Part shown: piece after piece, positions 50,757-58,563 of the stretch
Layout: each line of letters opens with the position of its first letter
Position numbering within the stretch: position 1 is the stretch's first letter
Source of the DNA: Cytophagales bacterium
GTDB taxonomy: Bacteria > Bacteroidota > Bacteroidia > Cytophagales > Cyclobacteriaceae
Assembly: GCA_027317105.1 (NCBI GenBank)
Contig: DAHVFH010000035.1
Span: 59,948-123,947 of the forward strand
Direction: 5' to 3'
Length of the DNA: 64,000 nucleotides
Position numbers and translations under genes: made by a program
Notes under the pieces: model-generated
Databases searched by the model: none
What the model was told of the DNA's origin: nothing
Seen by the model: the letters and a program-made list of their open reading frames with translations, nothing else

Positions 50757-52361
50757 TTATTCAATAGTTATTCGTTTTAAATAATGGTTTTCAGGGTCAA
50801 CAGCAGGAAGTGTCAGGCTTTCAATTTTTATCGGTTCGTTGGTTAATTGAAACTTTGTGACTCCATTACTTGTCGCTATTTCAATGGGAAATTGCATGGG
50901 GAATTTTTGAATTTTAACGGCCCAGGATGTTAAACCCGTTTGCTTCATGGTAATTTCCATAAGGTTGGTTGTTCGTAAATAAAAATCAAACAACGGTTTA
51001 AGGTTAATTTTTGATTCTTGGCTGAATAGCTTTTCCACATCATCGGTAGTCACAAAATTGTCGTAGGTATATTTTGGATCAGTCGCCAGTTTTTTAAGAG
51101 TTGGGAAAAATACCTCGTCACCAATTACATAGCGCAAGGTATTCATGAAAAGGGCACCCTTAAAATAGATATCACGGGTGTAGGTATCTTGCGAATTCAC
51201 TTCCTCTCCTTGTACTAAAGGCTTTTTATTTTCAATGCGATTCTTGAAGAGGATCAGTAGGGAATCATATCCTTTCTCGCCTGTTAATTCGCGAAAACAA
51301 AGTGCTTCCGCATAGGTGGCAATGCCTTCCTGAATCCACATGTGTGCCCAGTCCTTGTTTGTTACTTTATTGGCCCACCACTCGTGCGCAAACTCGTGGT
51401 ACAAATTGTCCGAATAAGAGTGTCCACGAAAACGTTTAAAGTTGAAGGGGTCACCGTAGGTAATCATGGTCTGATGTTCCATTCCCGGGTTAGGGACTTG
51501 TGCGATCCCCATCTTTTCATTAACCCACGGATATTCCCCAAAATATTTTTCCAATATCCTTGCATCTCGTTCACGGATATCCAGCACGACCTGCGCATGG
51601 TTAGCATCCTGCCGGAGTATGTAATAGTCAATCGGAACGGTGTGACCAAGAATGGTTTTGTACGGGCGACTGACGAGCTGGTAATCGGCAATATTAAAAA
51701 GGATGCAGTAGTTGCTAATCGTATAATTTGTCTTCCAGTGAAAGGTAGTCGTGTTTCCTTTGGTGCGTGTGCCCTGCAGCACTCCGAAAGCAGCGACCGT
51801 CAGCCCTTTAGGCACCGAAACAAACAAATCGACTCCTTCATTGGGTTCGTCACTCGGGTGGTCTTTGCATGGGAAATACAATTTTGCTCCATCCGACTGG
51901 CAGTTGATTACCACCCATGGTTTGCCATTCTTATCTTTTGTCCATGTGAATCCTCCGTTCCAAGGAGGCCTTGCAGCAATGGGAGGCTTGCCACCATATT
52001 CAATACGGACGTTATGTGGACCAGCATTAAAAGACTTAGGGTGTGTAATAAATATTTTATCATCCTTATGGCTAAAATTAATGACCTGTTTGTCAACGGT
52101 AATTTTTGTTACTTCCAATCGATCTATCAAATCAAAAAGGATTGTATCGGCTGGGTTCGTCAATTTCAATTTAACTTCCACAAACCCTTTGATAAACTGA
52201 TTGGGAATGTCCACATCCAATGAAAGGGTATAATGCTGAATATCCATATTCGCCTGCAAGGGATTTAACTTGCCGCCCGAATTCCAACGCTGGCTATTCT
52301 GAGCGTTAAGATTCAAAAAAAAGAAAATAAAGATTAGGGTGAAGACTGATTTATAATTCAT
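50757..52361 (-). CDS. Exported M1-family metallopeptidase
   Basis: A 534-residue exported zinc peptidase (signal FTLIFIFFFLNLNAQ). It has the M1 sandwich (DIQHYTLSLDVDIPNQFIKG), the variant exopeptidase motif GMEHQTMITYG in place of GAMEN, and the zinc site HEFAHEWWANKVTNKDWAHMWIQEGI with His322, Glu323, His326 and Glu345. It is related to, but clearly diverged from, the convergent M1 gene; the two are not a recent duplication. The changed GxMEx motif suggests different peptide specificity. Located in the periplasm or outer membrane; no operon partner is evident. Confidence 0.93.
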   Translation of the reverse strand: MNYKSVFTLIFIFFFLNLNAQNSQRWNSGGKLNPLQANMDIQHYTLSLDVDIPNQFIKGFVEVKLKLTNPADTILFDLIDRLEVTKITVDKQVINFSHKDDKIFITHPKSFNAGPHNVRIEYGGKPPIAARPPWNGGFTWTKDKNGKPWVVINCQSDGAKLYFPCKDHPSDEPNEGVDLFVSVPKGLTVAAFGVLQGTRTKGNTTTFHWKTNYTISNYCILFNIADYQLVSRPYKTILGHTVPIDYYILRQDANHAQVVLDIRERDARILEKYFGEYPWVNEKMGIAQVPNPGMEHQTMITYGDPFNFKRFRGHSYSDNLYHEFAHEWWANKVTNKDWAHMWIQEGIATYAEALCFRELTGEKGYDSLLILFKNRIENKKPLVQGEEVNSQDTYTRDIYFKGALFMNTLRYVIGDEVFFPTLKKLATDPKYTYDNFVTTDDVEKLFSQESKINLKPLFDFYLRTTNLMEITMKQTGLTSWAVKIQKFPMQFPIEIATSNGVTKFQLTNEPIKIESLTLPAVDPENHYLKRITIE

Positions 52362-52512
52362 AGGGAATCCTGTTATGCGTGTGGGCTTCGCTCGAATTGA
52401 TAAGCCAAATAAAAATGATTTGAATTACTTCAATTCCTTTTTGAGTTAAAGATAAGAAAGTAATAATGTGGTTACATTCAAAAACAGCTACACGGTTCGC
52501 TGGGTTTCAGTC

Positions 52513-52923
52513 TCAATGAGGGAGCCTTTCCTTGAATGCCCCGTAACAATAAGTTCCAAAGACTGCACTTAGCAATACGACCGCAATCACATATACTCCG
52601 CTTCCCATAAGGGCATATAGTGGGCCCGGACAGGCACCCGTCATTGCCCAGCCGAAACCAAAAATTATTGCGCCATACACATTTCCCCAATGGAATTTTT
52701 TTGCTTCAATTTTTATTTCCTCACCACCAATAGTTTTCAATTTGAACTTCTTTATCAGGTACACCGAAAGCATAGCCACTAAAAGCGCTGAGCCAAGAAT
52801 TCCGTACATGTGAAAAGACTGAAAGCGAAACATCTCCTGTATTCTAAACCATGAAATGATTTCAGCTTTAACTAAGACAAACCCAAAAAATAAACCAACA
52901 ATAAAATATTTAAGATGCCTCAT
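52513..52923 (-). CDS. YeeE/YedE-type sulfur transport protein, C-terminal half
   Basis: A 136-residue membrane protein with four helices. VYGAIIFGFGWAMTGACPGPLYALMGSGVYVIAV carries the G-CPGP cysteine motif of the YeeE/YedE (TsuA-like) family, whose cysteines pass thiosulfate or a sulfur atom through the membrane. It is encoded 3 bp after the other half and both together equal one full-length YeeE/YedE protein, as is usual for the split form in Bacteroidota. Rhodanese and metallo-beta-lactamase genes that often accompany it are not in the window. Confidence 0.88.
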   Translation of the reverse strand: MRHLKYFIVGLFFGFVLVKAEIISWFRIQEMFRFQSFHMYGILGSALLVAMLSVYLIKKFKLKTIGGEEIKIEAKKFHWGNVYGAIIFGFGWAMTGACPGPLYALMGSGVYVIAVVLLSAVFGTYCYGAFKERLPH

Positions 52924-52926
52924 GGT

Positions 52927-53490
52927 CTAAAGATTCATGATGTAAGGAAAGATTACCCACGACATCAACACGCCTCCGATGTAAAAGGCGCATGTGGCAA
53001 CCAACGAAGGCCATTGCAGATTGGACATCCCTGCAATGGCATGTCCGGAAGTGCAGCCTCCGGCATACCGTGTTCCAAATCCAACAAAAAACCCACCGAC
53101 CACAATAAATAGAAAGCCCTTTAATGTGAAAAGTGAGTGAAAATTGAAAATTTCAACTGGGCTAAGTCCGTTATAGTTTTTTATTCCGAGGGTACTCAAA
53201 TCAGCCAGGGTGCTGACAGAGAGCTGCATCGGGTTTGGGTTCTGAAAAACAATTCCACCTAAAATCCCTCCAAAAACAATCCCTACCGCAAGGACAATAT
53301 TCCAAGTCTCTTTTTTCCAGTCGTACTGAAAGTATTTTACATCCGTTGGAATACAGGCTGCGCAGATGTGGCGCAACGATGAGGACATCCCGAAACTTTT
53401 GTTTCCCATGATGAGTAACAAAGGAACAATCAATCCTATCAGTGGCCCCGCAACATACCAGGGCCAAGGCTGCGAGAGCAGCTCTTTCAT
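52927..53490 (-). CDS. YeeE/YedE-type sulfur transport protein, N-terminal half
   Basis: A 187-residue membrane protein with five helices. GFGTRYAGGCTSGHAIAGMSNLQWPSLVATCAFYIGG is the family signature, with the sulfur-relaying Cys in GGCTSGH. It is the first gene of a two-gene unit; the partner half follows after 3 bp. The pair is expected to import thiosulfate-type sulfur or to move sulfane sulfur across the inner membrane. Its role in persulfide handling is known for homologues but inferred here. Confidence 0.88.
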   Translation of the reverse strand: MKELLSQPWPWYVAGPLIGLIVPLLLIMGNKSFGMSSSLRHICAACIPTDVKYFQYDWKKETWNIVLAVGIVFGGILGGIVFQNPNPMQLSVSTLADLSTLGIKNYNGLSPVEIFNFHSLFTLKGFLFIVVGGFFVGFGTRYAGGCTSGHAIAGMSNLQWPSLVATCAFYIGGVLMSWVIFPYIMNL

Positions 53491-53887
53491 TTTATCTTTG
53501 GTTTAATATTCATAGGCTCGAATTTAATTCTTTTTGAATTGAAAACTCAAGATTAGTTGGATTTGAGAGGATTTATTTGGGCAACCCCTGTTAGCGCGCG
53601 TTTGCAACGCGTGCATCGTGCTAAACCAATACATCAACACCGGTCATCAAACTTATACCTTCCTGAATCGCCTCTGGCTTCAGCAAACCCTTTTTATTGT
53701 GAATACGCTGGCTAACATTACAAACACAGTGGGCTAGGGTTACATACACGCGCCAAAGATGTAAACTACGCCTGCCCAAAACAAAGCAAAGTCAGGCACT
53801 AAGGGCTTGACTTTGTTTATTTAGCGGAGCAAACAATTTATTGATCTGATTCCCAATTTTTAAATTAGAATTTTATGTTCTTCATAC
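53491..53887. other. Intergenic region with a REP-like palindrome and a short open stretch
   Basis: About 400 bp between the sulfur transporter genes and the coiled-coil lipoprotein gene. It holds the palindrome listed separately at 53591-53624. On the reverse strand an open stretch from about 53794 to 53621 reads RVYVTLAHCVCNVSQRIHNK and then KGLLKPEAIQEGISLMTGVD with no start codon. It has protein-like composition and may be the end of a lost gene, but I recognise no family. Confidence 0.4.
53591..53624. repeat. REP-like imperfect palindrome
   Basis: A 34-bp element bounded by TTAGC and GCTAA. Its core CGCGTT-TGC-AACGCG is a perfect 6-bp inverted repeat. GC-rich against an AT-rich surround, in an intergenic position, it resembles REP elements mobilised by RAYT transposases in other bacteria. 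Only one copy is in the window. Confidence 0.5.
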
Positions 53888-54625
53888 TCAACTAAGCTTT
53901 TTTTCTAGTTCTTGGATTTTAACTTGGGCATCTTGGTTGCCTAATGAATATGAAAGTTTATACAACTCCAGTGCTTCGCGATTGGTTTCTTTCCTTTTGC
54001 GTGGAGCAAATTTGGTGCGTTTTGCTGCCGTTTCGAGGGCTTGGGCTTGCGCAAAATAAAGACCGGCTACTTTTATTTTGTTCTGATCATTAATGGCTTT
54101 TACAAGCCCCTCTAAGGCTGACACATTGCCACTTTTGAGTTTGATCATTTCTTTTTGACTCGATATTGTGGAGTCCTTCTGGTTAAGGCTCGCCATAAGG
54201 TTGCCATTTTGCTCGCGCAGATTGATCACATCAAGTTGAAGGGCGACTATATCCTTGGATCTCATTTCGATATCCGATTTCAGCCGGTGAATCGTGGCCG
54301 CTGAAGCTGCTTTCGAACCCTTGAGTTTATTTTCCAACGCGAGGATCTTTGCCTGTGAATCCTTAATGTGCGTATTGATCTCGTTGAGCCTGTCTATATA
54401 ATTCGCATAGGAAATACCTTCAATAATTTTCAAGCGCAATACGTGTCGGTTAATGTCAATTGAATCCAAAATGATTCCCACTTCATTCATCGCTATCTCG
54501 GTCTTCTTGCTTTCTACTAAAGCATTGTTGAGGGAGTCTACTTTAAGTTGAAGGGATGCTTTCTCCTTCGTGTCGCATCCGAAAAGGGTAGCGGCAAGGG
54601 CCATTGCAATTAGGAATTTTTTCAT
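53888..54625 (-). CDS. Coiled-coil lipoprotein
   Basis: From the ATG at 54625 a 245-residue lipoprotein: MKKFLIAMALAATLFGC with the lipobox LFGC (Cys17). Residues about 25-190 are a long heptad-rich coiled coil (LKVDSLNNALVESKKTEIAMNEV, then LKSDIEMRSKDIVALQLDVINL), and 195-240 look like a TPR-type helical hairpin (AQAQALETAAKRTKF, then REALELYKLSYSLGNQDAQVKIQEL). An upstream Met 15 codons earlier would spoil the lipoprotein signal. It ends a three-gene unit headed by the Lmo0937-like gene and is therefore under the tandem composite elements. Likely an envelope structural or sensing protein; function unknown. Confidence 0.75.
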   Translation of the reverse strand: MKKFLIAMALAATLFGCDTKEKASLQLKVDSLNNALVESKKTEIAMNEVGIILDSIDINRHVLRLKIIEGISYANYIDRLNEINTHIKDSQAKILALENKLKGSKAASAATIHRLKSDIEMRSKDIVALQLDVINLREQNGNLMASLNQKDSTISSQKEMIKLKSGNVSALEGLVKAINDQNKIKVAGLYFAQAQALETAAKRTKFAPRKRKETNREALELYKLSYSLGNQDAQVKIQELEKKLS

Positions 54626-54681
54626 GATATAATTTTTTAAATTTTGTTTTCTAGGCTTTAATAGAACCAAGGGCTTTACGG

Positions 54682-55182
54682 TTAAAGCTTAAATGTCACC
54701 CCAAACTTTCCGCCAGAGAATTCATTGCCTGCGTTAATTTCAAGATTAAGTCCAACTCTTCGTGAAAAGTAATAACGTGCACCGACTTGAGCACCCACGC
54801 CAAGACCGGAGACATTATTTTCTGGATAATTGGACGGTGAAGTCCAAGTATAAAACCCAAGATTTAAACCGGCATAAAAGTCAATTTTTTCAGTCAGATT
54901 GAGTAGCGAATTAAAGTGATAATTTCCATTTCCGAAAACGCCTATGATATTGTGGTTGTAGCCGGTACCGTTGAAATTATTATTGTACGAACGCAAGGAC
55001 AACTCACCCCCCAAGGTAAAGTCTTTCGCTGCGCCATAATCTAATCCCACATAAACGGGAACACCCCAATTGGAGAATCCAAAACCGGTATTCAATTGTG
55101 CCCGACCAACGGCCAACGATCCTTGCGCGTAAGAAAATACGACACCTGAAAGAAGAAATGTTACTAGTGCTATTTTTTTCAT
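54682..55182 (-). CDS. Small outer-membrane beta-barrel protein
   Basis: A 166-residue exported protein (signal MKKIALVTFLLSGVVFSYAQ). Alternating hydrophobic and polar strands with aromatic ends (FTLGGELSLRSYNN, KIDFYAGLNLGFYTW, VSGLGVGAQVGARYYFS, VGLNLEINAGN, FGVTFKL) and a final aromatic-hydrophobic strand are typical of an eight-strand OmpX/OmpW-like barrel. It lies between the Lmo0937-like gene (57 bp upstream) and the coiled-coil lipoprotein gene (57 bp downstream), so all three form one unit under the composite promoters. Specific function is unknown. Confidence 0.8.
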   Translation of the reverse strand: MKKIALVTFLLSGVVFSYAQGSLAVGRAQLNTGFGFSNWGVPVYVGLDYGAAKDFTLGGELSLRSYNNNFNGTGYNHNIIGVFGNGNYHFNSLLNLTEKIDFYAGLNLGFYTWTSPSNYPENNVSGLGVGAQVGARYYFSRRVGLNLEINAGNEFSGGKFGVTFKL

Positions 55183-55238
55183 ATTGATTTATTTATTGTT
55201 TAGAAATTCATTTTTATTGATTCATTTTATGTAGTTGG

Positions 55239-55397
55239 TCACCTTAAAATTTTACCTCCTTGAATAATGCGAAGAAGGACGGCAATAATGGCGATGACCA
55301 ACAGGATGTGAATTATTGCTCCCGCGCTATAGGCAAAGAAGCCGATGATCCAGAAGATGATGAGGACAAGTGCGATTAAATAAAGAAGGTTGTTCAT
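55239..55397 (-). CDS. Lmo0937-like small membrane protein
   Basis: A 52-residue protein, starting MNNLLYLIALVLIIFWIIGF and continuing with FFAYSAGAIIHILLVIAIIAVLLRIIQGG. Two membrane helices separated by a short Ser/Ala/Gly turn match the Lmo0937 family of tiny stress-associated membrane proteins. It heads a three-gene unit (then the barrel and the coiled-coil lipoprotein) and has two of the 64-bp composite control elements in tandem directly upstream, the only gene here with two. Homologues are commonly induced by envelope or osmotic stress; that is general knowledge, not shown here. Confidence 0.83.
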   Translation of the reverse strand: MNNLLYLIALVLIIFWIIGFFAYSAGAIIHILLVIAIIAVLLRIIQGGKILR

Positions 55398-55424
55398 GAT
55401 GTTGTTTTTTTAATATTTACACCA

Positions 55425-55488
55425 CAAAGATGATCGTGTAAGAAACTGATAGCGTTACATAACGCGATGTATTCATTACATTCTTCAC
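55425..55488 (-). promoter_or_regulatory. Composite 64-bp control element, copy 1
   Basis: Reverse strand, 5' to 3': GTGA, 3 bp, ATGTAAT, 14 bp, ATGTAAC, 21 bp, CATCTTTG. The last box fits a -7 element 28 bp before the Lmo0937-like ATG. The second heptamer takes the place of a -33 element. Confidence 0.75.
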
Positions 55489-55497
55489 GCATTCAAG

Positions 55498-55561
55498 AAA
55501 AACTGAGTTCGTTTTCGCGCAGAAGGGTTGCAGAACGTTGATAATTCGTTACATCATTCAC
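55498..55561 (-). promoter_or_regulatory. Composite 64-bp control element, copy 2
   Basis: Reverse strand: GTGA, 3 bp, ATGTAAC, 14 bp, CTGCAAC, 21 bp, CAGTTTTT. It lies directly upstream of copy 1 with 9 bp between them, giving the Lmo0937-like unit a tandem arrangement. The -7-like box is the poorest of the six. Confidence 0.65.
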
Positions 55562-55667
55562 GCATTTCTGTAATGAAAATTTTTTACTACCGATTGTACA
55601 TCTCACAAACTCATTTTAGGAGCAAACAGGCCGCAATGCGATTACCGAAGTTTTTAGCTGCAAAGGA

Positions 55668-56489
55668 TTACTTCAAAGCCTTTTCTTTGGCCGCATTTCC
55701 AAATGTGTCAAACGCCTTAATGATCTCGTATAATTTAAAACGGTGTGTGACCAATTTTTTTGGCTCTATCTTATTAGCTAGCACAGTTTTATAAAGCATT
55801 GGCGTTGAAACGGTATCTACTAAACGGGTAGTGATCGTTATGTTTTTTGACCACAGTGTTTCCAGGTGAAGGGTAACACTTTTTCCATGCACTCCGATAT
55901 TGGCAATGTGTCCACCCGGACTATCTCTTCCCACATTTCAAAGGTGGCCTTTACGCCCACCGCTTCGATGGCCACATCAACTCCTTTATCGTTGGTTAGC
56001 TTCATCACCTTTTCAACGGCCTTTCCATCTGCACTATTAATCGTGTGGGTTGCTCCAAAAGTCTTTGCTACTTCCAAGCGGTATTCATCTAAATCGATGA
56101 CAATTATTTCTGCTGGTGTATAAAACTGAGCTGTTAAAAGCGCTGCCATGCCTACCGGGCCAGCACCCACGATGGCGATTGTGTCGCCAGGCTTTACTTT
56201 TCCGTTAAGAACACCGCATTCGAAACCCGTTGGTAATATATCGCTCAACATCACTAATGCTTCATCATCGGCTCCATCCGGAATGCAGGTCAGTTCCACA
56301 GATTGTTGTGTTCAAAATTTTTACCACGGCATCGGTCAGTTGTAAGACTACTGGCTTTCGTATTTCTTCCCACGTTTTTTTTCCTGGACCATGATAGACA
56401 AGCGCTTTCATAGTAGCATTACTTTTCTGATTTCCAAAAGAAGCACCATTTGTCTTCTCCGTTTTGACTAATGCTGAATCGGTAGCCAT
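55668..56489 (-). pseudogene. Zinc-dependent alcohol dehydrogenase with internal deletion and frameshifts
   Basis: Three frame segments on the reverse strand rebuild a zinc MDR alcohol dehydrogenase. MKALVYHGPGKKTWEEIRKP to NTTICGTDLH (56411-56280 region) is followed at once by IPDGADDEALVMLSDILPTGFECGVLNGKVKPGDTIAIVGAGPVGMAALLTAQFY in another frame. About 95 codons carrying most catalytic- and structural-zinc ligands are therefore missing. A further one-base shift near 55930 leads into GGHIANIGVHGKSVTLHLETLW and the natural C-terminus. The Rossmann loop GAGPVG is intact. As it stands no functional enzyme is made, yet a well-preserved copy of the composite control element remains upstream. 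Confidence 0.9.
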
Positions 56490-56538
56490 ATAGTTGAATT
56501 TATTTGTCGGATTTGATTTTTACTAAACGTTGAGAACT

Positions 56539-56602
56539 CAAAGGTGAGTGCAATTGCAAATAATCATTTTACATGACCCATTAAATAAGTTACATGCTTC
56601 AC
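56539..56602 (-). promoter_or_regulatory. Composite 64-bp control element, copy 3
   Basis: Reverse strand: GTGA, 3 bp, ATGTAAC, 14 bp, ATGTAAA, 21 bp, CACCTTTG. It lies 50 bp upstream of the alcohol dehydrogenase relic's first Met. Confidence 0.75.
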
Positions 56603-56712
56603 TGATTTATAAATCAGTTGCCTCCTGAATTGGTATTACAAATCGAGTCTTCGCTGCTGATTGAATCGGTTCATCTATTATAATTTGCCATACCAAAAGC
56701 TCAACGCACTAC

Positions 56713-57726
56713 TTACTTTGACTTCAACTTTTTTACACCAATATAGCGGATGCCGTTTGCTAGTTTAAGCGTATTAGAGGTAATCCCTATGGTGAGCGTA
56801 GTCAATTGTTTTTCGAAATAGATATTGTAGTAATCCTGGCCACTATAAAAGCGAACGAAGAAGGCGACCTCGTCAAGCCAAGGTGGGTAGTATTTGTAAT
56901 TAAGGTCGATAATCAACCTTTTGGAAACGTCAACCGGACTTGCGCTGTGGAGCGCGCCAAAGATCCAGCCGGATTTTATTTCAATACTTGAGTTTTGTAT
57001 CCATCGGTTCACCCAATCCTTTTTTTCCTGACGCCACGGGCCTCCAAAATCAATGGCGCCAAAAAGCCGAGTGAATCCATAAACCCCTCTTAGGTGCGGA
57101 TCACACCAACTTGAAGGGTAAATTTCTGTGTGTACTTTAATCTCGCGCAATGAAAAATATTTTGAGCCGGTTGTCCGTAGGGTAAATGAGGAAAGACCTA
57201 ATTTCAAATAATTGACCGCAAAGCTTCCGGCTATCAAGTCAATTGTTTTAGTGGTATCATTGGTATAAAATCTTCCACTTTGCCCATTGGAATGGTGAAC
57301 GATGGAGGCAAACCACATCGCATCGTTATAAAATATTTTTGAAAGAAAAGTATTAGACCATGCATCAATATATCGATCATAAGTCAGGTAGAGGTGGTAG
57401 CTTGGCACTTGTATCGGCACGGAATATTGATCAAGCATTCGTATCTGTACCTGGGGATTGAGCATAATCGCCCATTTTTTATGACTACTTGAAATAAAGT
57501 AAGATGGAGAAAGCTGCGCTTCAAAGAGAATGGGAATCTGGTTGCCAATGCCGTTTCCCAGAGTCACATAGCTTTGATCTTTGTTGAAATTGACGATGGA
57601 AATAAATTTCTTATGCGCTAAAGTATCAATGTACCTGTTCGTTCTATATTGAGCGTGCGCGATTACATGACATAAAAAGAAAATGGAAAAGAAAAATAGA
57701 TCCCGTAATTTAAAAACTATGGTCAC
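56713..57726 (-). CDS. Outer-membrane phospholipase A-like (OMPLA) protein
   Basis: A 337-residue exported barrel protein (signal FFFSIFFLCHVIAHAQ). WFASIVHHSNGQSGRFY contains H-H-S-N-G, matching the H-Q-S-N-G catalytic motif of OMPLA, and FFVRFYSGQDYYNIYFE near the C-terminus matches the Q-Y-G-GE-L-DYN strand of that family. Alternating strands throughout fit a 12-strand barrel. OMPLA hydrolyses phospholipids that reach the outer leaflet during envelope stress. The second catalytic Asn cannot be placed with certainty, so activity is unproven. It lies 64 bp downstream of the small membrane-protein gene and may share its message and composite promoter. Confidence 0.62.
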   Translation of the reverse strand: MTIVFKLRDLFFFSIFFLCHVIAHAQYRTNRYIDTLAHKKFISIVNFNKDQSYVTLGNGIGNQIPILFEAQLSPSYFISSSHKKWAIMLNPQVQIRMLDQYSVPIQVPSYHLYLTYDRYIDAWSNTFLSKIFYNDAMWFASIVHHSNGQSGRFYTNDTTKTIDLIAGSFAVNYLKLGLSSFTLRTTGSKYFSLREIKVHTEIYPSSWCDPHLRGVYGFTRLFGAIDFGGPWRQEKKDWVNRWIQNSSIEIKSGWIFGALHSASPVDVSKRLIIDLNYKYYPPWLDEVAFFVRFYSGQDYYNIYFEKQLTTLTIGITSNTLKLANGIRYIGVKKLKSK

Positions 57727-57790
57727 TGTAAGAAATCCTAAGCGTGTCTAATTTCTGTTTACGTTAAGGTTGCGTTTTAATTATTTCTTT

Positions 57791-58009
57791 TTAAGACTTC
57801 CTTTTAGCTTGAACAAAAATCAAAATACCAGCGACACACAAGCTCAAACCAACCCAAGGTGACCATTCAATAGGGTGACTCTTCTCCTTGGTTATTTCGA
57901 TTGGGCCTAAATCGATTATTTTTTTAGTGGTGATCAGATTGAATCCGGTGTAGGCCATCATCATGATTCCAATAATAATTAAAGCTATCCCAATTGTTGG
58001 TTTTTTCAT
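57791..58009 (-). CDS. Small two-helix membrane protein
   Basis: A 72-residue protein with two membrane helices (TIGIALIIIGIMMMAYTGFNLI and WVGLSLCVAGILIFVQ) joined by a polar loop containing KKIIDLGPIEITKEKSHPIEW. The layout resembles DUF3185-type proteins found in Bacteroidota stress clusters. Its ATG overlaps the stop of the upstream 95-residue gene (ATGA), so the two are translationally coupled. Function unknown. Confidence 0.72.
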   Translation of the reverse strand: MKKPTIGIALIIIGIMMMAYTGFNLITTKKIIDLGPIEITKEKSHPIEWSPWVGLSLCVAGILIFVQAKRKS

Positions 58010-58293
58010 GATTCGACTATTTTAGCAGATGTCACTGGACTGATCGCATGGTTTTTTGCTGCACCACCTACAGTCTCAACACGCTCGAATTGGACTTGCT
58101 GATCGTGAATGCCAGGCGGAATCAATTCGTTTTCAAAATACGCGAAGTTGTTTTTTTTCGGATGGTTCAACACTGCGCAATAATAAATACGTTGACGATA
58201 CTTCATAATAGTAAGCTTGAGCTCCGGGTCAACCTTCGCATAAATGCTGGTTCCTTCTTTGTAGCGATTATCATTATTAATTACATTTCTCAT
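58006..58293 (-). CDS. Conserved small protein of unknown function
   Basis: A 95-residue soluble protein: NRYKEGTSIYAKVDPELKLTIMKYRQRIYYCAVLNHPKKNNFAYFENELIPP. The pattern YKEG--IYA-V-P-LKL-I--Y--RIYYC---NHP is familiar from small Bacteroidota proteins in stress-type gene clusters, but I know of no function. It heads a unit with the two-helix membrane protein (4-bp overlap) and possibly the OMPLA-like gene. Copy 4 of the composite control element lies 35 bp upstream of the ATG. Confidence 0.7.
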   Translation of the reverse strand: MRNVINNDNRYKEGTSIYAKVDPELKLTIMKYRQRIYYCAVLNHPKKNNFAYFENELIPPGIHDQQVQFERVETVGGAAKNHAISPVTSAKIVES

Positions 58294-58327
58294 AACTATT
58301 CAGTTGAAAGGATTTATCTCCAATTCG

Positions 58328-58391
58328 TAAAGGTTGTTCGCTTTATTCGTGGCAGCCTTACATAACTTCCATAGAAAGTTGTATCAATCAC
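58328..58391 (-). promoter_or_regulatory. Composite 64-bp control element, copy 4
   Basis: Reverse strand: GTGA, 3 bp, ATACAAC, 14 bp, ATGTAAG, 21 bp, AACCTTTA. The boxes are the most diverged of the set but all spacings are exact. Confidence 0.62.
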
Positions 58392-58513
58392 TGGTTTTAA
58401 AAATATCAAGTTTCAGCATAAAAGACCAGTACAATGTCTGGTCTTGGTCGTTGCGTATTTAACACCCTAAAGACCGAAGGCGATCATCGGTAAATGATTT
58501 CAAAAAAGAAGAG

Positions 58514-58551
58514 AAAAAAACGTTGCCAACCCCGTGATTGACAACGTTTTA
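58514..58551 (-). terminator. Rho-independent terminator after the short ice-binding-fold gene
   Basis: On the reverse strand AAAACGTTG, a 16-base loop, CAACGTTTTTTT. It starts 13 bp after the stop codon of the 248-residue lipoprotein gene. Confidence 0.75.
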
Positions 58552-58563
58552 TTTGTTAGCGCT

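Noticed and set aside
51342..52223. 293-codon open frame opposite the second M1 peptidase gene
   Set aside because: Fully antisense to a gene with intact zinc motifs; composition is Cys/Phe/Val-rich in the way antisense frames are, with no domain I recognise.
53715..53755. Possible seventh copy of the composite control element
   Set aside because: A GTTACAT heptamer and a weaker ATTACAA are present, but the spacing between them is 15 not 14, the GTGA is not at the right place, and there is no -7-like box at 21 bp. No gene follows in the right direction nearby.
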